Origin: an uncultured Oscillospiraceae bacterium
GTDB taxonomy: Bacteria; Bacillota; Clostridia; Oscillospirales; Oscillospiraceae
NCBI GenBank assembly: GCA_937915075.1
Contig: CALDMA010000087.1
Span: 1 to 8,082 of the forward strand
Length of the DNA stretch: 8,082 bases
Reading direction: 5' to 3'
The position numbers were made by a program, and so were the translations under genes. A model generated the notes under the pieces. The model made no database searches, was not told the origin of the DNA, and saw nothing but the letters and a program-made list of their open reading frames with translations. Below are positions 1-4,308 of the stretch, piece by piece (the stretch's first letter is position 1; the number at the start of each line of letters is the position of its first letter).

Positions 1-651
1 ACCGTCACCGACAAGAACGGCAACGAGCTGACGCTCAAGGACAAGGGCGACGGCAAGTACACCTTTACCATGCCCGCCGGCAAGGTCGAGGTCAAGGCGA
101 CCTTCATGGAGGATAACTCCGTCCTGAACTTCTTCTACGACGTGCCCAACAACGCTTACTTCTATGAGGCCGTCAAGTGGGCGGTCGAGAACGGCATCAC
201 CACCGGCGTGGGCAATGACCTGTTTGCTCCCGAGCAGCCCTGCACCCGCGCGCAGATCGTCACGTTCCTGTGGCGTGCCGCCGGCTCTCCCGAGCCGAAG
301 GGCGTTGCGTCCGGCATGACCGACGTGGTCAGCGGCAGCTACTATGAGAAGGCAGTCGCGTGGGCCATCGAGAACGGCGTCACCACCGGCACGACGGCCA
401 GCACGTTCAGCCCTGACGCCACCTGCACCCGCGCGCAGGCGGTGACCTTCCTCGCCCGTGCCCTGAACGCGAAAGCATCCGGCAAGGCGGAGTTCAATGA
501 CGTTCCTGCCGATAGCTACTTTGCCGAGGCAGTCGCCTGGGCGGCGGCCAACGGCGTGACCGAGGGCATCGGCAACGGCCTGTTCGGCTCCGACAACGAC
601 TGCACCCGCGGCCAGATCGTGACGTTCCTCTACCGGGCGTACAACAAGTAA
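1..651 (+). CDS. SLH-domain surface protein, C-terminal part (5' end outside window)
   Basis: The reading frame is open from base 1 to the TAA at 649-651, giving the last 216 residues of a larger exported protein. About 38 visible residues come first (motifs GDGKYTFTMPAGKV and VEVKATF), resembling the beta-rich repeat that often precedes SLH domains in clostridial surface proteins. Three SLH domains follow at roughly visible residues 44-96, 105-157 and 164-216. Each has the pattern DV...Y..AV.WA.ENG.T.G...F.P...CTR.Q.VTFL.RA. SLH triplets normally bind pyruvylated secondary cell-wall polymers and hold the protein on the cell surface. The triplet ends exactly at the C-terminus, the usual anchor position. 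The signal peptide and functional N-terminal domains are not in view, so the protein's activity is unknown. Codon use is GC-rich, like the hydrogenase operon and unlike 700-4250. The gene is followed after 15 bases by a strong terminator, so it ends its transcription unit. Confidence 0.93.
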   Translation, partial: TVTDKNGNELTLKDKGDGKYTFTMPAGKVEVKATFMEDNSVLNFFYDVPNNAYFYEAVKWAVENGITTGVGNDLFAPEQPCTRAQIVTFLWRAAGSPEPKGVASGMTDVVSGSYYEKAVAWAIENGVTTGTTASTFSPDATCTRAQAVTFLARALNAKASGKAEFNDVPADSYFAEAVAWAAANGVTEGIGNGLFGSDNDCTRGQIVTFLYRAYNK

Positions 652-666
652 ACACTCCTCTCGCTG

Positions 667-699
667 AAAAGCGGGGCGGCATTTCGCCGCCCCGCTTTT
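667..699 (+). terminator. Rho-independent terminator of the SLH gene
   Basis: A perfect 14-bp stem (AAAAGCGGGGCGGC at 667-680 with its complement at 686-699) closes a 5-base loop, ATTTC. The 3' arm itself ends in TTTT. It lies 15 bases after the SLH stop codon. The A-tract on the 5' side means it could also stop transcription from the other strand. Confidence 0.93.
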
Positions 700-715
700 G
701 TCGTACTTTGTCGTA
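697..715. repeat. Tandem TTTGTCGTA repeat (possible weak 0A-type sites)
   Basis: The nonamer TTTGTCGTA occurs at 697-705 and again at 707-715, starts 10 bases apart, so both face the same side of the helix. Each contains TGTCGTA, one base from the Spo0A box core TGTCGAA known from Bacillus. The first copy overlaps the terminator T-run. A Spo0A-like gene lies about 300 bases downstream, which is the only reason to suspect binding. Chance is quite possible. Confidence 0.3.
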
Positions 716-756
716 AGCCTATCCCATCGGCTGATGATCTTTCCAGCCAGCTTCAA

Positions 757-769
757 CCAGCCGAAAAAG
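757..769 (+). repeat. Candidate left attachment-site repeat
   Basis: CCAGCCGAAAAAG here matches CCAGCCGAAGAAG at 4250-4262 in 12 of 13 positions, in the same orientation. It lies 58 bases after the SLH terminator, near the change to lower GC. Large serine recombinases leave short identical cores in attL and attR, and CCAGCCGAA would be that core. This is a positional argument only. Confidence 0.3.
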
Positions 770-844
770 TTGCAAAATTCGACTGCTATCGTGTGAAATC
801 AATTCATTTCGGTCGCCCATTGTAGATGAGGAGGACAACACAAA

Positions 845-925
845 ATGGCTTTTATCGTGTATGATTGTCTTGCGGAGAACAAGAAAGGCACACGTCGATC
901 CATGAGCCCCGGGGACCTGATGTAA
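845..925 (+). CDS. Possible 26-residue small protein, unknown function
   Basis: An ATG at 845 opens a 26-codon frame ending with TAA at 923-925. The product is short and polar with a basic stretch (ENKKGTRRS) and no membrane segment. A strong purine-rich ribosome-binding sequence, GAGGAGGA at 828-835, sits about 9 bases before the ATG, which is the main reason to list it. I do not recognise it. No clear sigma-A promoter is visible upstream. It could be a real small protein, a leader peptide for the Spo0A-like gene downstream, or a remnant of a longer gene. Confidence 0.3.
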   Translation: MAFIVYDCLAENKKGTRRSMSPGDLM

Positions 926-927
926 AA

Positions 928-957
928 GCTCTGAAGTGAGAACGTTCATTACAGAGC
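928..957 (+). other. Stem-loop between the small ORF and the Spo0A-like gene
   Basis: GCTCTG (928-933) pairs with CAGAGC (952-957), and AGTGA (935-939) pairs with TCATT (946-950), including one G-T pair, across a single A-A mismatch. The loop is GAACGT. This is an 11-pair hairpin starting three bases after the small ORF's stop. No T-run follows, so it is not an ordinary terminator. It could be an mRNA element in the leader of the Spo0A-like gene or a DNA-level operator. Apart from the small ORF, I see nothing else gene-like between 716 and 1019. Confidence 0.4.
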
Positions 958-1019
958 GCGTGCGCCCCCTGTTGATGCCGCTGTTTTCCCAAATCTCATT
1001 TCTGAAAGGAGCGGTATCT

Positions 1020-1391
1020 ATGCCGTTGTTCTACTATGTTTCCGACCACGAAAAGGACGCGATGCACAAGCCCCTGGATGCCGAGCGTCTGCTGCGGATG
1101 CTCGGCGCTTCCGGCAAGCTGGCAGGCTTTCGCCAGGCGGCGTACATGATCGAGCGAGTGCGAGATAATCCCGAATACGTTCAGCTCATTACCAAGCGCC
1201 TTTATCGGGAGACCGCGCAGGAGTTTGACACGTCGAGCAGCTGCGTGGAACGCAATCTGCGAACGCTGATTCAAACGTGCTGGAGGTATCCAGACCATAG
1301 CTTTCTTGACCTCATCACAGGTGCCCCGCTGATGCAGGCGCCGACCAATACGCAGTTCATTGATATGCTGGCGGCATATCTCCGCGACTGA
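1020..1391 (+). CDS. Spo0A C-terminal (DNA-binding) domain protein without a receiver domain
   Basis: The 123-residue product matches the Spo0A effector domain almost end to end. AGFRQAAYMIERV (35-47) corresponds to the GYLYLREAI region. ITKRLYRETAQEFDTSSSC (57-75) and VERNLRTLIQTCW (76-88) correspond to the ITK.LYPDIAKKF..T.S.VERAIRHAIEVAW recognition unit. PTNTQFIDML (108-117) matches the conserved C-terminal PTNSEFIAM. Glu77, Arg78 and Arg81 correspond to residues that contact the 0A box in Bacillus Spo0A (numbering of the family from memory). The phosphoacceptor receiver domain is absent, so activity cannot depend on the usual phosphorelay in cis. The ATG at 1020 is chosen because AAAGGAG (1005-1011) precedes it at a good distance and homology starts after it; the frame is open to 936 without a better site. 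The likely role is a DNA-binding regulator that mimics or competes with host Spo0A. It could be cargo of the putative element or a host gene. Confidence 0.85.
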   Translation: MPLFYYVSDHEKDAMHKPLDAERLLRMLGASGKLAGFRQAAYMIERVRDNPEYVQLITKRLYRETAQEFDTSSSCVERNLRTLIQTCWRYPDHSFLDLITGAPLMQAPTNTQFIDMLAAYLRD

Positions 1392-1402
1392 GGTATCGGA
1401 GG

Positions 1403-1431
1403 GGGAAAGGCGGCATCCTGCCGCCTTTCCC
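1403..1431 (+). terminator. Strong hairpin after the Spo0A-like gene (imperfect terminator)
   Basis: GGGAAAGGCGGCA (1403-1415) pairs perfectly with TGCCGCCTTTCCC (1419-1431) around a 3-base loop, starting 12 bases after the stop codon. The stem is very stable, but only TTT within the arm resembles a U-run and the sequence after it is CGATAGGGCC. Termination may be partial, leaving read-through into the structured region that follows. It could instead protect the 3' end of the mRNA. Confidence 0.6.
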
Positions 1432-1454
1432 GATAGGGCCTTTCGATGCTGCCG

Positions 1455-1884
1455 CCGGTTGGCATGGGCGCGCTGTGAGCAATGCGCTCATGCGAGCTGG
1501 CGACAGCCGAGAACTGAATAGGTCAACCGGATACGTTTGATGTGCAGCCCGAAAGGGAAAAGCCGTGCGAAAGGGACAGGCCATGATCCCGCCGAGAAAG
1601 GAGGAAAAGGGAGAGCGGTCCATTGGCGCACAGCAGGCCGTGGCGGGCCTGCGGCGACGATCTGCACGTCAGGATAATGATACATTCGCCCAGCCACAGT
1701 CCGAGCGTGAAGCGGTCCTGACGGACCGTGAGCCGTCGCAGGCAATGGGGGCGATCTGCGAAAACCGCAGGGGGTGAGAGTCCCATGCAGGCGGCGCCAG
1801 CCGCCGTCCGGTCTGTTCCTGAAACCATGTTGGAATTTTACAAACAATATTTCAGAACCGCGTCCGCATGAGGGCGCGGTTTTT
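1455..1884 (+). ncRNA. Candidate large structured RNA, class not recognised
   Basis: This stretch has no convincing protein frame on either strand but is dense in nested pairings. An outer stem CCGGTTGGC (1455-1463) with GTCAACCGG (1522-1530) encloses TGAGC/GCTCA (1476-1480, 1486-1490). Then come GCAGGCC/GGCCTGC (1633-1639, 1646-1652), GACG/CGTC (1656-1659, 1667-1670) and CGGTCC/GGACCG around TGAC (1713-1718, 1723-1728). ATGGG/CCCAT (1745-1749, 1782-1786) encloses CTGCG/CGCAG (1756-1760, 1766-1770), and GGCGGC/GCCGCC follows (1790-1795, 1800-1805). Joining segments are purine-rich (GAAAGGGAAAAG, GAGAAAGGAGG), as in large ornate RNAs. The octamer CGATCTGC occurs twice (1658, 1752). A textbook terminator closes it at 1856-1884. 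No sigma-A promoter is visible just upstream, so it may be transcribed from the Spo0A-like unit. A weak 70-codon plus-strand frame (1565-1777) has low-complexity, unfamiliar content and is not believed. The 5' end is uncertain. Confidence 0.5.
1856..1884 (+). terminator. Rho-independent terminator before tnpW
   Basis: AACCGCGTCC (1856-1865) pairs with GGGCGCGGTT (1872-1881), including one T-G pair, around the loop GCATGA. A T-run at 1880-1884 follows directly. There is no protein gene just upstream for it to serve, which supports a transcribed non-coding unit at about 1455-1855. Confidence 0.85.
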
Positions 1885-1890
1885 GTCGAA
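1884..1890 (+). promoter_or_regulatory. Sequence identical to the Spo0A box core
   Basis: TGTCGAA sits in the context TTTTTGTCGAAAATT, a perfect match to the Bacillus 0A-box core with favourable A/T flanks. It lies 53 bases before tnpW and 494 bases after the end of the Spo0A-like gene. A 7-base match on either strand is expected about once in a window this size, so the neighbouring Spo0A-like gene is what makes it notable. Confidence 0.3.
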
Positions 1891-1891
1891 A

Positions 1892-1916
1892 ATTGCGTCC
1901 CACCATGAGACGCAAT
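1892..1916. promoter_or_regulatory. Inverted repeat upstream of tnpW
   Basis: ATTGCGTC (1892-1899) and GACGCAAT (1909-1916) form a perfect 8-bp inverted repeat with a 9-base centre, ending 13 bases before the tnpW ribosome-binding site. Possible roles are an operator, a leader hairpin controlling tnpW translation, or a recombinase-binding site. No promoter for tnpW is evident nearby. Confidence 0.4.
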
Positions 1917-1942
1917 CCAATACTTGATCAGGAGGCTTTTTG

Positions 1943-2089
1943 ATGGATAAGAACGAAACCACTCCGCGCGTTGAAACGACATACAAGCTCGGCAATACCA
2001 CCTATGTTGTAAATGGTATTTACGCTTCCAAGGGAGCTACTGCGACCGAAAAAATCAAGCGTTTACTTGACAGAGAAACAAAGAAGTAG
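1943..2089 (+). CDS. tnpW: TnpW-family transposon-encoded small protein
   Basis: The frame encodes 48 residues from an ATG at 1943 with an excellent AGGAGG (1930-1935) upstream. The central motif KLGNTTYVVNGIYAS and the tail TEKIKRLLDRE match the TnpW pattern of (K)IG.TTY.V...F...(T)..(E)KI.RLI. This family of roughly 45-70 residues is found beside serine recombinases in Tn4451-type and other clostridial integrative elements; its biochemical role is not established. The protein is charged, with no membrane segment or signal peptide. It precedes two serine recombinases, which is the expected context. A separate strong promoter begins 12 bases after its stop, so it need not be co-transcribed with them. 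Confidence 0.8.
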   Translation: MDKNETTPRVETTYKLGNTTYVVNGIYASKGATATEKIKRLLDRETKK

Positions 2090-2101
2090 ACGCGCGAAAA
2101 T

Positions 2102-2130
2102 TTGACGCTTATTTTGCCCCATTGTATAAT
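2102..2130 (+). promoter_or_regulatory. Sigma-A promoter of the recombinase genes
   Basis: TTGACG (2102-2107) and TATAAT (2125-2130) are separated by exactly 17 bases, a near-consensus housekeeping promoter. Transcription should start near 2137, about 42 bases before the first recombinase ATG. The predicted leader contains GTGTCAG followed by GGTCACAC (2135-2152), whose outer GTGT/ACAC arms are complementary and may be an operator or weak hairpin. Confidence 0.85.
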
Positions 2131-2178
2131 ATAAGTGTCAGTTCGGTCACACGGTAGCTGCCGGAATGGAGGCTTCAA

Positions 2179-2595
2179 ATGAATAGGCAGCAGGAAAAAA
2201 TCACCGCGCTTTATTGCCGCATCGACAGCGGCAAGCAGAACGATCTCTTTGCTCAATATGAGCAGATACAGTCCCTTTTGGACTATGCGCGGAAGCGCGA
2301 GCTCCCCAACCCTCATTTCTTCTGTGACTGGGGGTATAGCGGCACGACAGACGAACGACCGGAATATCGTCGTATGCTTCAGGCTGTCACAAGCGGTCAT
2401 GTAGCAAACCTTGTTGTTGCGAAGCTCGACCGCCTGATCCGCGGCAATGTGCTGGATTGTGGGCGAGCCGTTAAAATGGTGCTGGATAACAATGTGACAT
2501 TGTATTCCATCGCAGAGGGCACAGAAGAGGTACACCAAGCTATATCCCTCGCAAATGCCATAGAAGCGGCATATCAAGAGAGGGGGAGAATGTGA
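2179..2595 (+). CDS. Small serine-recombinase catalytic-domain protein, atypical active site
   Basis: The 138-residue protein is a resolvase/invertase N-terminal domain and little else. It lacks the recombinase, zinc-ribbon and coiled-coil regions of large serine recombinases. ITALYCRIDSG (8-18) is the active-site strand. DWGYSG (50-55), ERPEYRRML (59-67) and VVAKLDRLIRG (79-89) follow in family order, keeping Arg14, Arg60, Asp84, Arg85 and Arg88. At the position where Tyr-x-Arg-x-Ser normally puts the nucleophile it has Asp16, with a serine one residue later (Ser17). It may therefore be catalytically dead or use a shifted serine. TGGAGG (2167-2172) precedes the ATG at 2179 by 6 bases. The TGA overlaps the next gene's ATG by one base, so the two are translationally coupled. 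A partner or regulator of the large recombinase, for example a directionality or inhibitory subunit, is a reasonable inference. A stand-alone recombinase is less likely. Confidence 0.82.
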   Translation: MNRQQEKITALYCRIDSGKQNDLFAQYEQIQSLLDYARKRELPNPHFFCDWGYSGTTDERPEYRRMLQAVTSGHVANLVVAKLDRLIRGNVLDCGRAVKMVLDNNVTLYSIAEGTEEVHQAISLANAIEAAYQERGRM

Positions 2596-4229
2596 TGGCA
2601 GGCTATGCGAAATCCCTCATTGAGAAATGGGCCGCCCTATATGTCCGCCTTTCCCGTGATGATGATAACGATGGCGACAGCAACAGCATTTCCCATCAGG
2701 TCGAGATACTGACTAAGTACGCCAAGGAGCGAGGCATTGAGAACTTCAAGATATACAAGGACGACGGCTTTTCAGGGACGAACTTCAATCGCCCCGGCTT
2801 TCAGGAAATGATGAGCGATATTGAAAGTGGCCTTGTAAGTATGGTCGTTGTCAAGGATATGTCACGCTTTGGCCGCAATTACCTTGAAGTCGGAATGTAC
2901 ACGGAAATACGCTTTCCCGAAATGGGTGTGCGCTTCATCGCCGTCAATGACGGCGTGGACAGCGAGCGCGAGGACAACGATTTCACTCCTTTTCGGAATA
3001 TCATCAACGAATGGTATGCCAAGGACACAAGCAAGAAGATACGCGCTGTATTCCGCAACAAGGGTATGTCCGGCCAGCGCATTTCCACTTGTTCCCCTTA
3101 TGGTTATCTCCGCAATGAAGATGGCAGCCTGCGTGTAGACGAGGAAACCGCACCAAATGTCAGGCTGATCTTTCAACTCTGTGCCGAGGGAAACGGCCCC
3201 GGTAAAATCGCCCGTATGCTCAAGGAACGAGAGATACCTACGCCGGGTACGCTCGAATTTCAGCGCACCGGACGAACAAGAAGGTATCGTCCAGACGATC
3301 CCTGCCGATGGACTTCTGATACCATTGCGGGCATCTTGGAGCAGGATAGCTATTTAGGCCGCACGAGCAACTTTAAGTCCAGCAAGATTTCCTATAAGGG
3401 TAAGAAAAAAGTGGAGAACCCTCCGGAAAAATGGGTGACGTTTGAGAACACACATGAAGCCATCGTTGATGTTGAGCTGTGGAACGCCGTGCAAAAGATA
3501 CGTTCCCAGCGCCGGCGACCGACCAAGATGGGCGAGATGGGAATGTTCTCAGGCCTCGCCTACTGCGCCGACTGTGGCGCAAAGCTATACCATTGCAGAA
3601 GCGGCTCGTTGACCTATGAGCAGGAATGTTATAATTGCTCTACCCATAAGGTCCATAAGGGGTGCTTCGGGCATTACATCCGCGCCGTGGTACTGGAACA
3701 GCTTGTGCTTCAAAACCTTCAGCGTGTCATTGCCTACGTTCAGGAGGACGAGAATGAGTTTGCGCGGCTTGTCATGCGAAATCAAAACGCAGCACAAGCG
3801 ACAGAGCAGATGCAGGCCAGACGCCTTTTAGAAAAGAGCACGCGGCGCATGAACGAATTGGATACTATTATCCAACGGCTTTATGAGGATAACATCAGTG
3901 GAAAGCTGACAGATGAGCGCTTCAAGAAGCTGTCCGAAGCCTACGAACAGGAGCAGGCTGCTTTACGGGAGAGCGTTCCTGCGCTGGCCGCTCAGCTACA
4001 AGACGCGGACGACAAGATGATGAATGTGCAGCATTTCCTAAAGGCGGTACACAAATACACACAACCGGAGAAGCTGACGCCTGCCATGCTGCGCGAGCTT
4101 GTAGAAAAAGTGGTGGTCTATGCGCCGGATAAGTCCAGCGGGCATCGTGTCCAGCGCATTGATGTGTACTATACATTCATCGGTAAAATTGATTTCTCAC
4201 CGGAATACAGCAAAAAAGGAACAGCATGA
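2595..4229 (+). CDS. Large serine recombinase (TnpX-like)
   Basis: The 544-residue protein is complete and typical of the family. Its resolvase domain has the nucleophile Ser20 in LYVRLSRDD, the segment GDSNSISHQ (27-35), DDGFSGTNFNRPGF (57-70) and VVKDMSRFGRN (86-96). A recombinase domain spans roughly 165-300, beginning near CSPYGYLRNEDGSL. A zinc ribbon uses Cys324/Cys327 with Cys345, Cys348 and Cys357 as candidates for the other ligands. A charged helical coiled-coil segment covers about 395-470. The tail VEKVVVYAP...RVQRIDVYYTFIGKID is the DUF4368-type C-terminus seen in TnpX relatives. It should excise and integrate the element through a serine-DNA intermediate at short att cores. The ATG at 2595 is preferred over the GTG at 2592 because AGGGGGAG (2581-2588) is better spaced and TGATG gives stop-start coupling to the small recombinase. 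Its last codons overlap the U-run of a minus-strand terminator. All visible catalytic residues are intact, so it is probably active. Confidence 0.93.
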   Translation: MAGYAKSLIEKWAALYVRLSRDDDNDGDSNSISHQVEILTKYAKERGIENFKIYKDDGFSGTNFNRPGFQEMMSDIESGLVSMVVVKDMSRFGRNYLEVGMYTEIRFPEMGVRFIAVNDGVDSEREDNDFTPFRNIINEWYAKDTSKKIRAVFRNKGMSGQRISTCSPYGYLRNEDGSLRVDEETAPNVRLIFQLCAEGNGPGKIARMLKEREIPTPGTLEFQRTGRTRRYRPDDPCRWTSDTIAGILEQDSYLGRTSNFKSSKISYKGKKKVENPPEKWVTFENTHEAIVDVELWNAVQKIRSQRRRPTKMGEMGMFSGLAYCADCGAKLYHCRSGSLTYEQECYNCSTHKVHKGCFGHYIRAVVLEQLVLQNLQRVIAYVQEDENEFARLVMRNQNAAQATEQMQARRLLEKSTRRMNELDTIIQRLYEDNISGKLTDERFKKLSEAYEQEQAALRESVPALAAQLQDADDKMMNVQHFLKAVHKYTQPEKLTPAMLRELVEKVVVYAPDKSSGHRVQRIDVYYTFIGKIDFSPEYSKKGTA

Positions 4230-4251
4230 TATTTTCATACCATGCTGTTCC
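4212..4251 (-). terminator. Terminator of the hydrogenase operon (minus strand)
   Basis: GGAACAGCATG (4218-4228) pairs perfectly with CATGCTGTTCC (4241-4251) around a 12-base AT-rich loop. Read on the minus strand, the stem is followed by six T residues (plus-strand A-run 4212-4217). It lies 57 bases beyond the hydrogenase stop codon. The U-run and one arm lie within the last codons of the convergent recombinase gene. In the plus direction there is no U-run, so the recombinase transcript would only meet a hairpin. Confidence 0.85.
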
Positions 4252-4262
4252 AGCCGAAGAAG
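4250..4262 (+). repeat. Candidate right attachment-site repeat
   Basis: CCAGCCGAAGAAG is the partner of 757-769. It lies 20 bases past the large recombinase stop, where the end of such an element is commonly found, and directly abuts the terminator stem. The first nine bases are identical in both copies. The rest of 4263-4308 shows no gene or clear signal. Confidence 0.3.
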
Positions 4263-4308
4263 AAATGTTCTTTATCGGTAGACCGCTTTCGCCGCGCTTT
4301 TCGTTTGC

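Larger units (their letters stand above)
757..4262. mobile_element. Putative serine-recombinase element (boundaries tentative)
   Basis: The block between the SLH terminator and the hydrogenase operon is less GC-rich than both flanks. It carries a TnpW-like protein and a pair of serine recombinases, a set typical of Tn4451-type and related clostridial integrative elements. The large recombinase is the last gene before the right edge, a common position in such elements. A 13-base direct repeat with one mismatch (757-769, 4250-4262) gives one possible pair of ends and contains GA, the crossover dinucleotide reported for TnpX. No conjugation, maintenance or passenger genes with clear roles are seen. 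It may therefore be a minimal or decayed element, or the true left end may lie elsewhere, including between 1400 and 1930. Confidence 0.45.

Noticed and set aside
719..949. Minus-strand 76-codon frame
   Set aside because: No recognisable domain or ribosome-binding site, and antisense to the better supported small ORF and hairpin.
1565..1777. Plus-strand 70-codon frame starting with GTG
   Set aside because: Low-complexity charged content, no good ribosome-binding site, and it overlaps several perfect RNA-type stems. Kept only as an alternative reading of the RNA candidate.
1440..1885. Known structured RNA (RNase P RNA, tmRNA, SRP RNA, cobalamin riboswitch, group II intron)
   Set aside because: Hallmark sequences are missing. 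A short GGGGTGAGAGTCCC stretch recalls a segment of group II intron domain I, but there is no domain V hairpin, proper 5' GUGYG boundary or reverse transcriptase.
1488..1982. Minus-strand open frame of 164 codons across the RNA candidate, and the overlapping 101-codon frame at 1523-1828
   Set aside because: Proline/arginine-rich, unfamiliar composition with no recognisable domain. It runs antisense through a terminator and through tnpW, so it is an open frame by chance.
2020..2577. Minus-strand 185-codon frame opposite the small recombinase
   Set aside because: Antisense to a gene with clear family motifs, a consensus promoter and a ribosome-binding site; its own sequence matches nothing.
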